From: Isoptericola halotolerans
Lineage (GTDB): Bacteria > Actinomycetota > Actinomycetes > Actinomycetales > Cellulomonadaceae
Length of the DNA stretch: 64,000 nt
Direction of reading: 5' to 3'
Assembly (NCBI RefSeq): GCF_013149785.1
Contig: NZ_JABEZU010000003.1
Coordinates: 1 to 64,000, forward strand
The notes under the pieces: generated by a model
Databases searched by the model: none
Seen by the model: only the letters and a program-made list of their open reading frames with translations
What the model was told of the DNA's origin: nothing
Position numbers and translations under genes: made by a program
Part shown: positions 17,803 through 26,729 of the stretch, one piece after another
Layout: each line of letters starts with the position of its first letter
Numbering within the stretch: the stretch's first letter is position 1

Positions 17803-18909
17803 TCAGGCGGCCCGGACGACGGCGGCACGGGCGAGGCCCTGGAGGACCTCCCGCCCCCGCGGGTCGAGATCGGCGGCGGCGAGGGCGGACATCCCGGCCG
17901 CCGCGAGGTCGTCGATGAGGGTCTCCACACCGGCCACGGCTCCCGACGCGACGATCGCGGCACGGAGCGTGGCGACGTCGTCGTCGGTCAGCCGCGGGTC
18001 GCCCAGGTGCTTGGTGACGAGGCGGCGTGCGTCGTCGTCGCCGTGGGCGAGCGTCCGGGCGATGAGCACCGTGCGCTTGCCCTCGCGCAGGTCGTCGCCG
18101 GCGGGCTTGCCGGTGACCGCCGGGTCGCCGAAGACGCCGAGCAGGTCGTCGCGGAGCTGGAAGGCCTCGCCGAGCGGCAGCCCGGCCGCGCCGATCGCGT
18201 CGACGCGGTCCGACGTCGCCCCGGCCAGGACCGCTCCCAGCATGAGCGGCCGCTCGACGGAGTAGCGGGCGGACTTGGCCCGCAGCACGAGCCGAGCGCG
18301 CTCCTCGTCGGCGGCGGGGTCCTCGCCCCACGGCTCCGCCTGGACGAGCATGTCGAGGTACTGCCCGACGACGACCTCGCTGGTCATCGCGTCGAAGAGG
18401 TCCCGCGCGGCGCGGGAGACGGGGGCGTCCAGGGCGTCGAGGGCCGAGGCCGCCTCCCGGTGGCAGGCGACCAGGCACAGGTCGCCGAGCAGGATCGCCG
18501 CGGCCGTGCCGAACCGCTCGGCCTCGCCCGTCCAGCGCTGCGCCACGTGCCGTGCCTCGAACACCCGGTGCGCCGTCGGCCGGCCGCGGCGGGTGTCCGA
18601 GGCGTCCATGACGTCGTCGTGCAGCAGGGCGGCGGCCTGGAACAGCTCGAGCGCGGCACCGACCCGGACGACGGCGTCGCGGGCGGCCCCGTGGGACGCT
18701 CCGCCGTGCGCGCGGAAGGACCAGTAGCAGAACGCGGCGCGCAGGCGCTTCCCACCCTCCAGGAGGCTCGAGACCTGGTCGGTCATCGCCGTCGTGCCGG
18801 GGCCGGTGGCTGCGACCTCGTCGACCAGGCCGGCCAGGTGCCGCTCCAGGGCGGCGTCGACGTCGTGGCGCAGGTTCTCGGTCTCGACCAGGTCGGAGGC
18901 GGCAGACAT
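17803..18909 (-). CDS. Polyprenyl (geranylgeranyl-type) diphosphate synthase
   Basis: Chain-elongating trans-prenyltransferase that condenses isopentenyl diphosphate with an allylic diphosphate. First Asp-rich motif: LLHDDVMDASDTRRGRPTAHR. Second: LRDDLLGVFGDPAVTGKPAGDDLREGKRT. Length 368 residues, with GGKRLRAAFCYWSF (substrate site) near residue 55. The order resembles idsA2 (Rv2173) beside pknL. The product length cannot be settled from the motif alone. ATG 18909 is leaderless behind TAGGCT (18917-18922). Convergent with the Rv2175c-like gene. Confidence 0.9.
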   Translation of the reverse strand: MSAASDLVETENLRHDVDAALERHLAGLVDEVAATGPGTTAMTDQVSSLLEGGKRLRAAFCYWSFRAHGGASHGAARDAVVRVGAALELFQAAALLHDDVMDASDTRRGRPTAHRVFEARHVAQRWTGEAERFGTAAAILLGDLCLVACHREAASALDALDAPVSRAARDLFDAMTSEVVVGQYLDMLVQAEPWGEDPAADEERARLVLRAKSARYSVERPLMLGAVLAGATSDRVDAIGAAGLPLGEAFQLRDDLLGVFGDPAVTGKPAGDDLREGKRTVLIARTLAHGDDDARRLVTKHLGDPRLTDDDVATLRAAIVASGAVAGVETLIDDLAAAGMSALAAADLDPRGREVLQGLARAAVVRAA

Positions 18910-18949
18910 GGTCCACAGCCTAGTGGGGCGGGGAGCTGTGCAGCTCGGT

Positions 18950-19495
18950 CTACCCGGCCTCGGCGGTGACGTCGAGGACGCTGCCGGACAACGACACGAG
19001 GCGGCGGTCCCCGTCGTCGAGCACTCCCAGCAGGACGGTCTCCACCCGCGGCTTCTTCTTGCCCTTGGTGCGGGTGTACGCCGTCTGGACGGTCAGGGCG
19101 GACGCGTCGACCGTCTCGGACTCCTCGAACCCCGCCTCGTCGAGGCGCTCGGCGTACCGGTCGACGACCTCCTGCGTGCTCAGCCCGGTGGACAGGTTCA
19201 AGGAGATCTCGAGCAGGTCGTCCTGCGCGGGGACGGCGGAGCTGGCCAGGACGGCCGAGTCCTCCGGTGCGCCGAGGAGGTCGGTCGGGAAGTCCGGGGC
19301 GTACCCGCCGACCGCCGTCGCGGGGTCGAACGACGGCAGGGCGGTCGGGGAGGGCGCCTCGAGCTCGGCACCGGGGCCGGGCGGGGGAGTGTCGTCCACG
19401 GGCTGCGCGTGGCAGCCGCTCGTCGCCGCCAGGCCGAGCGCCAGGGAGGCGCACAGGGCGCCACGCGTGGCGCGACGGCGAGAGGTCGGGGGCAC
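18950..19495 (-). CDS. Predicted lipoprotein of unknown function
   Basis: 181 residues. N-terminal RRRATRGALCASLALGLAA followed by TSGC gives a plausible though not ideal lipobox, so lipid attachment and export are likely. The rest has a Pro-rich linker (DDTPPPGPGAELEAPSPTALP) and an alpha/beta-looking domain with LLEISLNLSTGLSTQEVVDRYAERLDEAGF. GTG 19495 (VPPTSRRRA) is leaderless behind TACCGT (19502-19507). No family recognised. It starts upstream of, and points toward, the prenyl synthase gene. Confidence 0.75.
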   Translation of the reverse strand: MPPTSRRRATRGALCASLALGLAATSGCHAQPVDDTPPPGPGAELEAPSPTALPSFDPATAVGGYAPDFPTDLLGAPEDSAVLASSAVPAQDDLLEISLNLSTGLSTQEVVDRYAERLDEAGFEESETVDASALTVQTAYTRTKGKKKPRVETVLLGVLDDGDRRLVSLSGSVLDVTAEAG

Positions 19496-19593
19496 GGCCT
19501 CACGGTAGCGGGTCCCCACCCCCAGCGGACACCGTCCCCAACAAGGTTCCCGGCCGTGTCCGGGCCGATGGTGGCTGCGCTCTGATCAGAGGC

Positions 19594-20787
19594 ATGACCA
19601 CCAGCCTGGACCTTCCCGACCCGACGACCATCCCGCTGCGGTCTCCGCACGACGTGCTCGCCGCCGTGCCCTACCGCCTCGGCTTCCGGCCGACCGAGAG
19701 CATCGTGCTCGCCTGCACGACCGCGCAGGACGAGCCCGGTCTCGTCGCCCGGGTGGGGCTCGAGGACCTGCGGTCACCAGGAGCCGACGCCGGGCTGGCG
19801 GCGCTCGCCCGCGCCGTCGCCGGCACACGCCCCGAGCGTTGTCTGCTCGCGCTGTACACCTCCCACGACGTCAGCGCCGCGGCCGACGCGCTCGAGGCCG
19901 TCCTGGACGCCGTCGAAGCGGTCGTCCCCGTGGACCCCTGGCTCGTCACGCCCGACGGCTACCGGGGGCTCGGCTGCGAGGACCCCACCTGCTGTCCCGA
20001 GCCGGGGCACCCGCTCGGAGCGCTCGACAGCAGCGAGATCGGTGCCGCGTACGTCCTCGCGGGGCACGTGGCGGCGGACTCCGCGCAGGCGGCGTTCGCG
20101 ATCGCCCGGGCGTCCGACGCCGCCCGCAACCTCGCCGGTCGCGCCGCGCGGCGCAGCGAGATCGCCCGTGGGCGCACCGCGGGCGACGATGCCGGACGCC
20201 TCCGTTGGCGCGGGGATGCCCTGGATGCGTGGCGTGAGGCGCTGCGCACCGTCGAGGTCGGGCAGGGTCCGGACGGCGGTGACGGTGGCCTGGGTCCCGC
20301 TCTGCTCGGCAGGGTCGCGGCCGGCCTCGCGGACCGTGCCGTCCGGGACGCGGTGCTGCTGACCCTGCTGCCCGGCGGGGAGGAGGCGGCGCGCGCCACG
20401 ACGGGCGCCGGCGACCGTGCGACCGTCGACGAGGAGACCGGCCAGGCGTTGGGCCGGGTGGTCGACCCGGCGCGAGGCGTCGCACCCGACGTCGAGGTCA
20501 TCGCGCGGGCGCGTGCCGTCCTGGAGCAGGTGGACGCGCACGTGCCGCAGAGGCTGCGTGCTGCCGGGCTCACGTTGCTCGCCTTCCTGGCGTGGTGGGC
20601 CGGTGACGGCCCCCGGGCGTCCTACCGGGTGGCCGAGGCGCTCGACGTCGACGAGTCGTACCGTCTCGCGCGACTGGTGCACTGCGTCGTGTCCTCGGCC
20701 CTGCCGCCCGGCTGGATCCGCGCACGAGCCGGCAGGGCGAGACACCCGGCCCCGAGCAGGACGCGGCCCACGGGCGACGTCCGGTAG
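19594..20787 (+). CDS. DUF4192 family protein
   Basis: 397 residues, cytoplasmic, no membrane segment. It has the family's typical opening LRSPHDVLAAVPYRLGFRPTESIVLACT and the stretch WLVTPDGYRGLGCEDPTCCPEPGHPLGALDSSEIGAAYVLAG with several Cys. Function is unknown. The C-terminal RVAEALDVDESYRLARLVHC is followed by a basic tail. The ATG was chosen because it precedes the conserved opening; AGAGG lies only 2 nt away, so translation initiation may be weak or leaderless (TCTGAT 7 nt upstream). Confidence 0.82.
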   Translation: MTTSLDLPDPTTIPLRSPHDVLAAVPYRLGFRPTESIVLACTTAQDEPGLVARVGLEDLRSPGADAGLAALARAVAGTRPERCLLALYTSHDVSAAADALEAVLDAVEAVVPVDPWLVTPDGYRGLGCEDPTCCPEPGHPLGALDSSEIGAAYVLAGHVAADSAQAAFAIARASDAARNLAGRAARRSEIARGRTAGDDAGRLRWRGDALDAWREALRTVEVGQGPDGGDGGLGPALLGRVAAGLADRAVRDAVLLTLLPGGEEAARATTGAGDRATVDEETGQALGRVVDPARGVAPDVEVIARARAVLEQVDAHVPQRLRAAGLTLLAFLAWWAGDGPRASYRVAEALDVDESYRLARLVHCVVSSALPPGWIRARAGRARHPAPSRTRPTGDVR

Positions 20788-20797
20788 CGTGCCACCC

Positions 20798-21157
20798 ATG
20801 GCGATCGTCGTGGGACATCTGGGAACGCCCGAGGGCAGGGAAGCGCTCGTGGCCGCGGTCTCCGAGGCGCGGCAACGTGAGAAGGCTCTCCTCGTGGTGA
20901 GCTCGGGGTCGAACCCGGCCCCCGAGGAGCTCGAGGCCCTCGCCGGCCGTCTCGCCGACGCCGGCGTCGAGCATCGCGTCGTCCCGGGCACCGGTGACCT
21001 CGCCGACGACCTGGTCCGGACCGCCTCCGACGAGCACGGCGAGCTCATCGTCATCGGCCTGCGACGACGCAGCCCGGTGGGCAAGCTCATCCTCGGGTCC
21101 GGCGCCCAGCGCATCCTGCTCGAGGCGCCCTGCCCCGTCCTCGCCGTCAAGCCCTGA
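20798..21157 (+). CDS. Universal stress protein (UspA fold)
   Basis: 119 residues with the nucleotide-binding pattern of Usp proteins near the C-terminus (VIGLRRRSPVGKLILGSGAQRILLEAPCPVLAVKP, matching GX2GX9GS). Such proteins bind ATP or AMP and help survival under stress; the trigger is not known. The N-terminus is MAIVVGHLGTPEGREAL. Leaderless: TAGCGT at 20785-20790 is 7 nt before the ATG. The gene follows the DUF4192 gene by 10 bases but has its own promoter. Confidence 0.88.
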   Translation: MAIVVGHLGTPEGREALVAAVSEARQREKALLVVSSGSNPAPEELEALAGRLADAGVEHRVVPGTGDLADDLVRTASDEHGELIVIGLRRRSPVGKLILGSGAQRILLEAPCPVLAVKP

Positions 21158-21392
21158 CCGCCCCCGGATGCCGTCGCCGTCCAGGGAATAGGGGGCTGGC
21201 AACCCGGTGTTCACCTCGATATCACACGCGTCCCCACCCGGGATCGTGGTCCAGGACACGGTGCGGACGCCGTGTGCTCCACCGGCTGGTAGATGTCGCC
21301 GGTACAATAGAGGTATCCGCTCGAGCCGAGAGGTCCCCGTCCCCGGCTGACACGGCGGTTCACCGCCCCCTCGAATGCCGAAAGGTCGGTTT
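21158..21392 (+). promoter_or_regulatory. Control region of the primary sigma factor gene
   Basis: TACAAT at 21303-21308 is a strong -10 box. No good -35 was found 16-18 bases before it. This would give a leader of about 80 bases before the GTG at 21393, with AAAGG as ribosome site. Nothing else was recognised in the stretch. Confidence 0.6.
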
Positions 21393-22994
21393 GTGGCGTC
21401 CACTGCGCAGAACCCCCCGCTGCCCCGCGAGTTCGACAACTCTGCCCTCTCCGAGCTGCTCGCTCGGGGGACCGCCGACGGTCGCGTCGACGCGGAGAGC
21501 TTCCGCACCGCGTGCGAGACCGCCGCGGTGGGTGACCCCAAGCGCCTGAAGGCGGTGCTGCGCGCGTTCGCCACGGCAGGCGTCGAGATCGGTGTGCCGG
21601 TCGCCACCAAGGTGGCCGCGGCGTCGACCAGCAGCGCCGCGACGAAGACGGAGGCGCGGGCCAAGGCTCCCGCCGCGAAGAAGGCTGCGACGTCGTCGGC
21701 GAAGAAGTCGACGAGCTCACGGTCCACCACGGAGACGTCCGCCTCCTCGGCGCAGGACGCTCCGGAGGACTCCGCCGCGGAGAAGAAGGCCCCGGCCAAG
21801 AAGGCTCCCGCGAAGGCTGCCGCCAAGAAGGCGGCTCCTGCGGTGAAGACCACGCGCAAGGCCGCAGCCAAGGCGCACAAGCCGGCGCCCGAGCCGGACG
21901 GCGTGCCCGTGGAGGACGACGACGAGCCGGAGCAGGTGCCCGAGCGGATCACCGCCCTGCCGCGCAACGGCCGCAAGAAGGAGGACGAGCGCGGCGGCTT
22001 CGTCGTCTCCGACACCGACGACGACGACCAGCCGGCCCAGCAGGTCGTCACCGCCGGCGCCACGGCCGACCCGGTCAAGGACTACCTGAAGCAGATCGGC
22101 AAGGTCGCGCTGCTGAACGCCGAGCAGGAGGTCGACCTCGCCAAGCGGATCGAGGCCGGTCTCTTCGCCGAGGAGCGCCTGAACAACGACTTCCCGGACT
22201 TCGACCGCACCAAGGCCAACGCCGAGGAACGGCGCATGTGGCGAGACCTGAAGTGGATCGCCCACGACGGCCGCCGGGCCAAGAACCACCTGCTCGAGGC
22301 CAACCTGCGCCTCGTGGTCTCCCTGGCCAAGCGCTACACGGGCCGCGGCATGCTGTTCCTGGACCTCATCCAGGAGGGCAACCTCGGTCTGATCCGTGCG
22401 GTGGAGAAGTTCGACTACACCAAGGGCTACAAGTTCTCGACGTACGCCACGTGGTGGATCCGCCAGGCGATCACGCGGGCGATGGCCGACCAGGCCCGCA
22501 CGATCCGTATCCCCGTGCACATGGTCGAGGTCATCAACAAGCTCGCTCGTGTGCAGCGCCAGATGCTCCAGGACCTGGGCCGCGAGCCCCTGCCGGAGGA
22601 GCTGGCCAAGGAGCTCGACATGACCCCCGAGAAGGTCGTCGAGGTCCAGAAGTACGGTCGTGAGCCCATCTCCCTGCACACCCCCCTCGGCGAGGACGGC
22701 GACAGCGAGTTCGGTGACCTCATCGAGGACTCCGAGGCCGTGGTCCCCTCCGACGCGGTGTCGTTCACGCTCCTGCAGGAGCAGCTGCACCAGGTGCTGG
22801 ACACGCTGTCCGAGCGGGAGGCCGGCGTGGTCTCGATGCGGTTCGGTCTCCAGGACGGGCAGCCCAAGACGCTCGACGAGATCGGCAAGGTCTACGGCGT
22901 GACGCGTGAGCGGATCCGCCAGATCGAGTCCAAGACGATGTCGAAGCTGCGGCACCCGTCGCGCTCGCAGGTGCTGCGCGACTACCTCGACTGA
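21393..22994 (+). CDS. sigA: Primary RNA polymerase sigma factor (SigA/HrdB type)
   Basis: Directs RNA polymerase to housekeeping promoters. 533 residues. The N-terminal third is Lys/Ala/Glu-rich and low-complexity ([19 protein letters not shown]), as in actinobacterial HrdB. Region 1.2 begins [21 protein letters not shown]. Region 2 holds [20 protein letters not shown] and [20 protein letters not shown]. Region 4 ends [13 protein letters not shown] with the [26 protein letters not shown] 21393 ([10 protein letters not shown]) was chosen because AAAGG lies 7 nt before it; an ATG 18 bases earlier has no ribosome site. Followed by a strong terminator. Confidence 0.96.
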   Translation: MASTAQNPPLPREFDNSALSELLARGTADGRVDAESFRTACETAAVGDPKRLKAVLRAFATAGVEIGVPVATKVAAASTSSAATKTEARAKAPAAKKAATSSAKKSTSSRSTTETSASSAQDAPEDSAAEKKAPAKKAPAKAAAKKAAPAVKTTRKAAAKAHKPAPEPDGVPVEDDDEPEQVPERITALPRNGRKKEDERGGFVVSDTDDDDQPAQQVVTAGATADPVKDYLKQIGKVALLNAEQEVDLAKRIEAGLFAEERLNNDFPDFDRTKANAEERRMWRDLKWIAHDGRRAKNHLLEANLRLVVSLAKRYTGRGMLFLDLIQEGNLGLIRAVEKFDYTKGYKFSTYATWWIRQAITRAMADQARTIRIPVHMVEVINKLARVQRQMLQDLGREPLPEELAKELDMTPEKVVEVQKYGREPISLHTPLGEDGDSEFGDLIEDSEAVVPSDAVSFTLLQEQLHQVLDTLSEREAGVVSMRFGLQDGQPKTLDEIGKVYGVTRERIRQIESKTMSKLRHPSRSQVLRDYLD

Positions 22995-23020
22995 GCCGGA
23001 AGCGACCGAGCTCGTCACGC

Positions 23021-23056
23021 ACGAAGGCCCCGCACCCATGGGTGCGGGGCCTTCGT
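23021..23056. terminator. 36-bp perfect palindrome: bidirectional terminator
   Basis: The 18-base half ACGAAGGCCCCGCACCCA is followed by its exact reverse complement. It lies 27 bases after the sigA stop and 38 bases from the end of the convergent zinc-ribbon gene, so it should stop transcription from both sides. There is no long U-run (TCGTCGTG). Confidence 0.85.
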
Positions 23057-23093
23057 CGTGCTCGGGGCGTCTCTCGACCGTGGACGCGTGGTG

Positions 23094-23309
23094 TCAGCGC
23101 GCGCCGTGCTCGGCGTGCAGACGGTCGGTCTCGTCCTGGACGTGCTGGGCGACGGACTGGTAGGCGTCGGCGTGCGCCCGTGCGTGGTGCCCGCAGAAGA
23201 GGAGCTCTCCGACGGGCAGCACGACGCGCACGTAGGCCTGGGCGCCGCAGCGGTCGCAGCGGTCGGCGGCGGTCAGCGGCTCGGTCGTCTCTTCGGTCGT
23301 TGTGCTCAC
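23094..23309 (-). CDS. Small zinc-ribbon protein (DUF7455-like)
   Basis: 71 residues, GTG start at 23309 (VSTTTEETTEPLTAADRC). The pattern CDRCGAQAYVRVVLPVGELLFCGHHARAH gives CxxC...CxxH, likely a single zinc site. Small proteins like this are often found between sigA and the gyrB-like gene in Actinobacteria. Function unknown. Length is typical of the family. It converges on sigA. Confidence 0.85.
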   Translation of the reverse strand: MSTTTEETTEPLTAADRCDRCGAQAYVRVVLPVGELLFCGHHARAHADAYQSVAQHVQDETDRLHAEHGAR

Positions 23310-23454
23310 GACACCATCAAACCATCTGGCGGTGCCGTTGTTCCCGCCCGGGGGGTCTGGTTCGCTGCGGGCGATCACGGCGTGGGTCACACCCGGGCCG
23401 CGAGGGCGGAGCGCCTGCCCCGGTCGCGGCGGGAACTCGACTACCCTCGGGGGC

Positions 23455-25581
23455 GTGACAGCCACCTCCGAGTCCGGTTACACCGCGCGCCACCTCTCCG
23501 TCCTCGAGGGTCTCGAGGCCGTCCGCAAGCGACCCGGCATGTACATCGGGTCGACCGACTCCCGCGGCCTCATGCACTGCCTGTGGGAGATCATCGACAA
23601 CTCCGTGGACGAGGCGCTCGGTGGCCACGCCACGAAGATCCGCGTGGTGCTGCACGCCGACTCCTCGGTGACCGTCGAGGACGACGGCCGCGGCATCCCG
23701 GTGGACCGAGAGAGCAAGACCGGGCTGTCCGGCGTCGAGGTGGTGTTCACCAAGCTGCACGCCGGTGGGAAGTTCGGCGGCGGCTCGTACACGGCCTCGG
23801 GTGGTCTGCACGGCGTGGGAGCGTCGGTCGTCAACGCGCTCTCGGCCCGTCTCGACGTCGAGGTGGACCGTTCCGGCAAGACGTACCGCATGACGTTCCA
23901 CCGCGGCGAGCCCGGCCTGTTCGACGACCCGGCCACGGGGCCGACGCCGGACGCCCCCTTCGAGCCGTTCGTCGACCACAGCGAGCTGCCCGTCGTCGGC
24001 AAGGCGCCGCGCAAGGTGACCGGGACCCGGGTGCGCTACTGGGCGGACCGCCAGATCTTCCCGAAGTCGGCCGTGTTCGCCTACGACGAGCTCGTGACCC
24101 GCGCCCGCCAGACGACCTTCCTGGTGCCCGGCCTGGAGATCACGGTGCGCGACGAGCGCGGGCTGCCCGGCACGCCCGGGGAGAACGGTCCGCACGAGGA
24201 GGTCTTCCAGCACTCCGGCGGTGCGGTGGACTTCGTGGAGTTCCTCGCCCCGGACACTCCCGTCACCGCGACCTGGCAGCTCCAGGGCTCGGGGACCTTC
24301 ACCGAGACGGTGCCGGTGCTGGACGCCAAGGGCCACATGTCGCCCCAGGAGGTGCGGCGCGACTGCGAGGTCGACATCGCGCTGCGGTGGGGTTCCGGGT
24401 ACGAGACCGAGCTGCGCACGTTCGTCAACATCATTGCCACGCCCAAGGGCGGGTCGCACCGCACCGGGTTCGAGCAGGGCCTGCTCAAGACCGTGCGCAA
24501 GCAGGTCGAGGCGAACGCGCGCCGGCTGAAGGTCTCGACGCGGGACACCTCGGAGCGGATCGAGAAGGACGACGTGCTCGCCGGCCTCACCGCCGTGGTG
24601 ACCGTGCGGCTCGCCGAGCCGCAGTTCGAGGGCCAGACCAAGGAGGTCCTCGGCACCGCGCCGGTGCGCCAGATCGTCTCCCGGGTGGTGGAGAACGAGC
24701 TCAAGGCGCTGATGACCTCCACCAAGCGCGACGAGAAGGCCCAGTCGTCGCTGCTGATGGAGAAGGTCGTCGCCGAGATGCGAGCGCGCATCACCGCCCG
24801 CAAGCAGAAGGAGATCTCTCGGCGCAAGAACGCCCTGGAGTCCTCCTCGCTGCCCGCCAAGCTCGCCGACTGCCGCAGCGACGACGTCCAGCGGTCCGAG
24901 CTGTTCATCGTCGAGGGTGACAGCGCCCTCGGGACGGCCAAGCTGGCGCGGTCGAGCGACTTCCAGGCGCTGCTGCCCATCCGCGGCAAGATCCTCAACG
25001 TCCAGAAGGCGTCGATCAGCGACATGCTGCGCAACGTCGAGTGCGCGGCGATCATCCAGGTGATCGGTGCCGGCTCGGGACGGTCCTTCGACCTGGACGC
25101 CGCGCGCTACGGCAAGATCGTGCTCATGACCGACGCCGACGTCGACGGCGCCCACATCCGCACCCTGCTGCTGACGCTGTTCTACCGGTACATGCGTCCG
25201 CTGCTGGCCGACGGGCGCGTCTTCGCCGCCGTCCCGCCGCTGCACCGCATCGAGGTGGTGGGCTCCGGACGGCGCAAGGGGGAGTACCTGTACACGTACT
25301 CCGAGGCCGAGCTCAACGCCACCCTGCGCAAGCTCGACAAGGCGGGGCGCCGCTACAAGGACGACATCCAGCGGTACAAGGGCCTGGGGGAGATGGACGC
25401 CGACCAGCTCGCCGAGACCACGATGGACCCTCGTCACCGCACGTTGCGCCGGGTGACGGTGGAGCACGCCGAGGCCGCCGAGCGTGTCTTCGAGCTGCTC
25501 ATGGGCTCCGACGTCGCCCCGCGCAAGGAGTTCATCGTCGCGGGGGCGCACGCGCTGGACCGGTCGCAGATCGACGCCTGA
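23455..25581 (+). CDS. parE: Type IIA topoisomerase subunit B (ParE-like)
   Basis: ATPase subunit of a type IIA topoisomerase. GHKL ATPase: EIIDNSVDEALGG, DDGRGIPV, GGLHGVGASVVNALS. The TOPRIM part has FIVEGDSALGTAK and MTDADVDGAHIRTLLLTLF. Length 708 residues. GTG 23455 is leaderless behind TACCCT (23442-23447). Assigned to ParE rather than GyrB because it sits beside sigA, as the second subunit-B copy does in many Actinobacteria, and because its A-subunit partner is at 59.7 kb; a duplicate GyrB is not excluded. Confidence 0.9.
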   Translation: MTATSESGYTARHLSVLEGLEAVRKRPGMYIGSTDSRGLMHCLWEIIDNSVDEALGGHATKIRVVLHADSSVTVEDDGRGIPVDRESKTGLSGVEVVFTKLHAGGKFGGGSYTASGGLHGVGASVVNALSARLDVEVDRSGKTYRMTFHRGEPGLFDDPATGPTPDAPFEPFVDHSELPVVGKAPRKVTGTRVRYWADRQIFPKSAVFAYDELVTRARQTTFLVPGLEITVRDERGLPGTPGENGPHEEVFQHSGGAVDFVEFLAPDTPVTATWQLQGSGTFTETVPVLDAKGHMSPQEVRRDCEVDIALRWGSGYETELRTFVNIIATPKGGSHRTGFEQGLLKTVRKQVEANARRLKVSTRDTSERIEKDDVLAGLTAVVTVRLAEPQFEGQTKEVLGTAPVRQIVSRVVENELKALMTSTKRDEKAQSSLLMEKVVAEMRARITARKQKEISRRKNALESSSLPAKLADCRSDDVQRSELFIVEGDSALGTAKLARSSDFQALLPIRGKILNVQKASISDMLRNVECAAIIQVIGAGSGRSFDLDAARYGKIVLMTDADVDGAHIRTLLLTLFYRYMRPLLADGRVFAAVPPLHRIEVVGSGRRKGEYLYTYSEAELNATLRKLDKAGRRYKDDIQRYKGLGEMDADQLAETTMDPRHRTLRRVTVEHAEAAERVFELLMGSDVAPRKEFIVAGAHALDRSQIDA

Positions 25582-25666
25582 CGGCCGGGGGAGCGTGGAG
25601 CCGGAGCAGCGTCCGCATGGCGGCGCTGGACCTCAACGGTTCTCGTCGGCGGCTAGGCTCGTCCCC

Positions 25667-26089
25667 GTGAAGACCATGATGCGCAAGACGTCGTCCCGCC
25701 TGCTGACCGCGACCGCGGCCGGAGTGCTCAGCATCGGCCTGCTGGCCGGCTGCACCGGCGAGGACGACCCGGCCCCGGAGGCGAGCGTCGAGGCCTCGAC
25801 GGAGGCTGACGCCGGGGACGAGGCGCCGGCGCAGGACGTCACCGAGCTGTCCTACGCGGGCGAGGACGGACAGACCGCCCTCGATCTGCTGCTCGTGCAC
25901 GACCCCGAGGCCGAGGTGAGCGGCGAGGGCGAGATGGCCTTCGTCACCGCGATCAAGGGCCACGCTGCCGAGGACGGTGCGGAGTTCTGGGCCTTCTACG
26001 TCGACGGTGAGATGGCGCAGGTCGGCGCCGGCTCGTTCGAGACCGAGGACGGCCAGCAGATCCAGTGGAAGCTCGAGGAGATCGAGTGA
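25667..26089 (+). CDS. DUF4430-type lipoprotein
   Basis: 140 residues. The signal peptide ends in the lipobox LLAGC (SIGLLAGCTGEDD), followed by an acidic linker (PEASVEASTEADAGDEAPAQ). The domain (QTALDLLLVHDP... EFWAFYVDGEMAQVGAGSFETEDGQQIQWKLEEIE) resembles DUF4430, related to the C-terminal domain of transcobalamin. A surface-anchored ligand-binding role is likely; the ligand is unknown. GTG 25667 is leaderless behind TAGGCT (25654-25659). It overlaps the next gene at GTGA. Confidence 0.8.
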   Translation: MKTMMRKTSSRLLTATAAGVLSIGLLAGCTGEDDPAPEASVEASTEADAGDEAPAQDVTELSYAGEDGQTALDLLLVHDPEAEVSGEGEMAFVTAIKGHAAEDGAEFWAFYVDGEMAQVGAGSFETEDGQQIQWKLEEIE

Positions 26090-26697
26090 GCCCCGCCGCC
26101 ACGCCCGAGCGGCTGCCCGACCTGAGCGCGCGCGACCTGGCGGAGCGCTGGTGGCGCCCTGCCGTCGCCGTCCTGCTCGTCGTGGCGGCGGTCGTGTGGC
26201 GGCTCGTCAAGGACGACCTCGGCGCCCCGCCGAACCTCGAGCTGTCGACGTTCGCCGCCTTCGCCGCGGCGGGCCTCCTGCGGCACCGGCTCGCGATGCT
26301 CGCCCCGCTGGTGGTCGTGGCCGTCAGCGACGTCTTCCTCACCAACTCGGCGATCCTGCTGTTCACGTGGTCGGCCTGGGCCGCGATCGGTGTCGTGGCG
26401 TGGTGGACCCGTGGTGCCTCCGGTGGACGGCGCTTCCTGGCCGCGGTGATGTTCGGCGCCGGGAGCTCGATCGGCTTCTACCTCTGGACCAACTTCGGCG
26501 TCTGGCTGCAGGGCCGTGGCACGTTCTACCCGGCCGGCTTCGACGGCCTGCTGGCCAGCTATGTGGCCGGCCTGCCGTTCCTGCGTCCGATGCTGCTGGG
26601 CAACCTGGTGCTGCTGCCGGTCGCGGCCGCCGTCGTCGCGCTGGTCGAGCGGCTCGAGCACGCGCACGTGCTCGGGACCGCGCCCGGCCGCGCGTGA
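26086..26697 (+). CDS. DUF6580-type membrane protein, ECF S-component-like
   Basis: 203 residues with about five hydrophobic helices (for example VAVLLVVAAVVWRLVK near residue 30; SAILLFTWSAWAAIGVVAWW; FLAAVMFGAGSSIGFYLWTNFGVWL). It looks like DUF6580 proteins, which resemble substrate-binding S components of ECF transporters. GTG 26086 shares GTGA with the stop of the lipoprotein gene, so the two are translated together. No A or T component genes are nearby; the energy module would have to be shared. The substrate is unknown. Confidence 0.78.
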   Translation: MSPAATPERLPDLSARDLAERWWRPAVAVLLVVAAVVWRLVKDDLGAPPNLELSTFAAFAAAGLLRHRLAMLAPLVVVAVSDVFLTNSAILLFTWSAWAAIGVVAWWTRGASGGRRFLAAVMFGAGSSIGFYLWTNFGVWLQGRGTFYPAGFDGLLASYVAGLPFLRPMLLGNLVLLPVAAAVVALVERLEHAHVLGTAPGRA

Positions 26698-26729
26698 CGC
26701 CCACCGAGGGCGGATAGCCGCGTCCCTGC

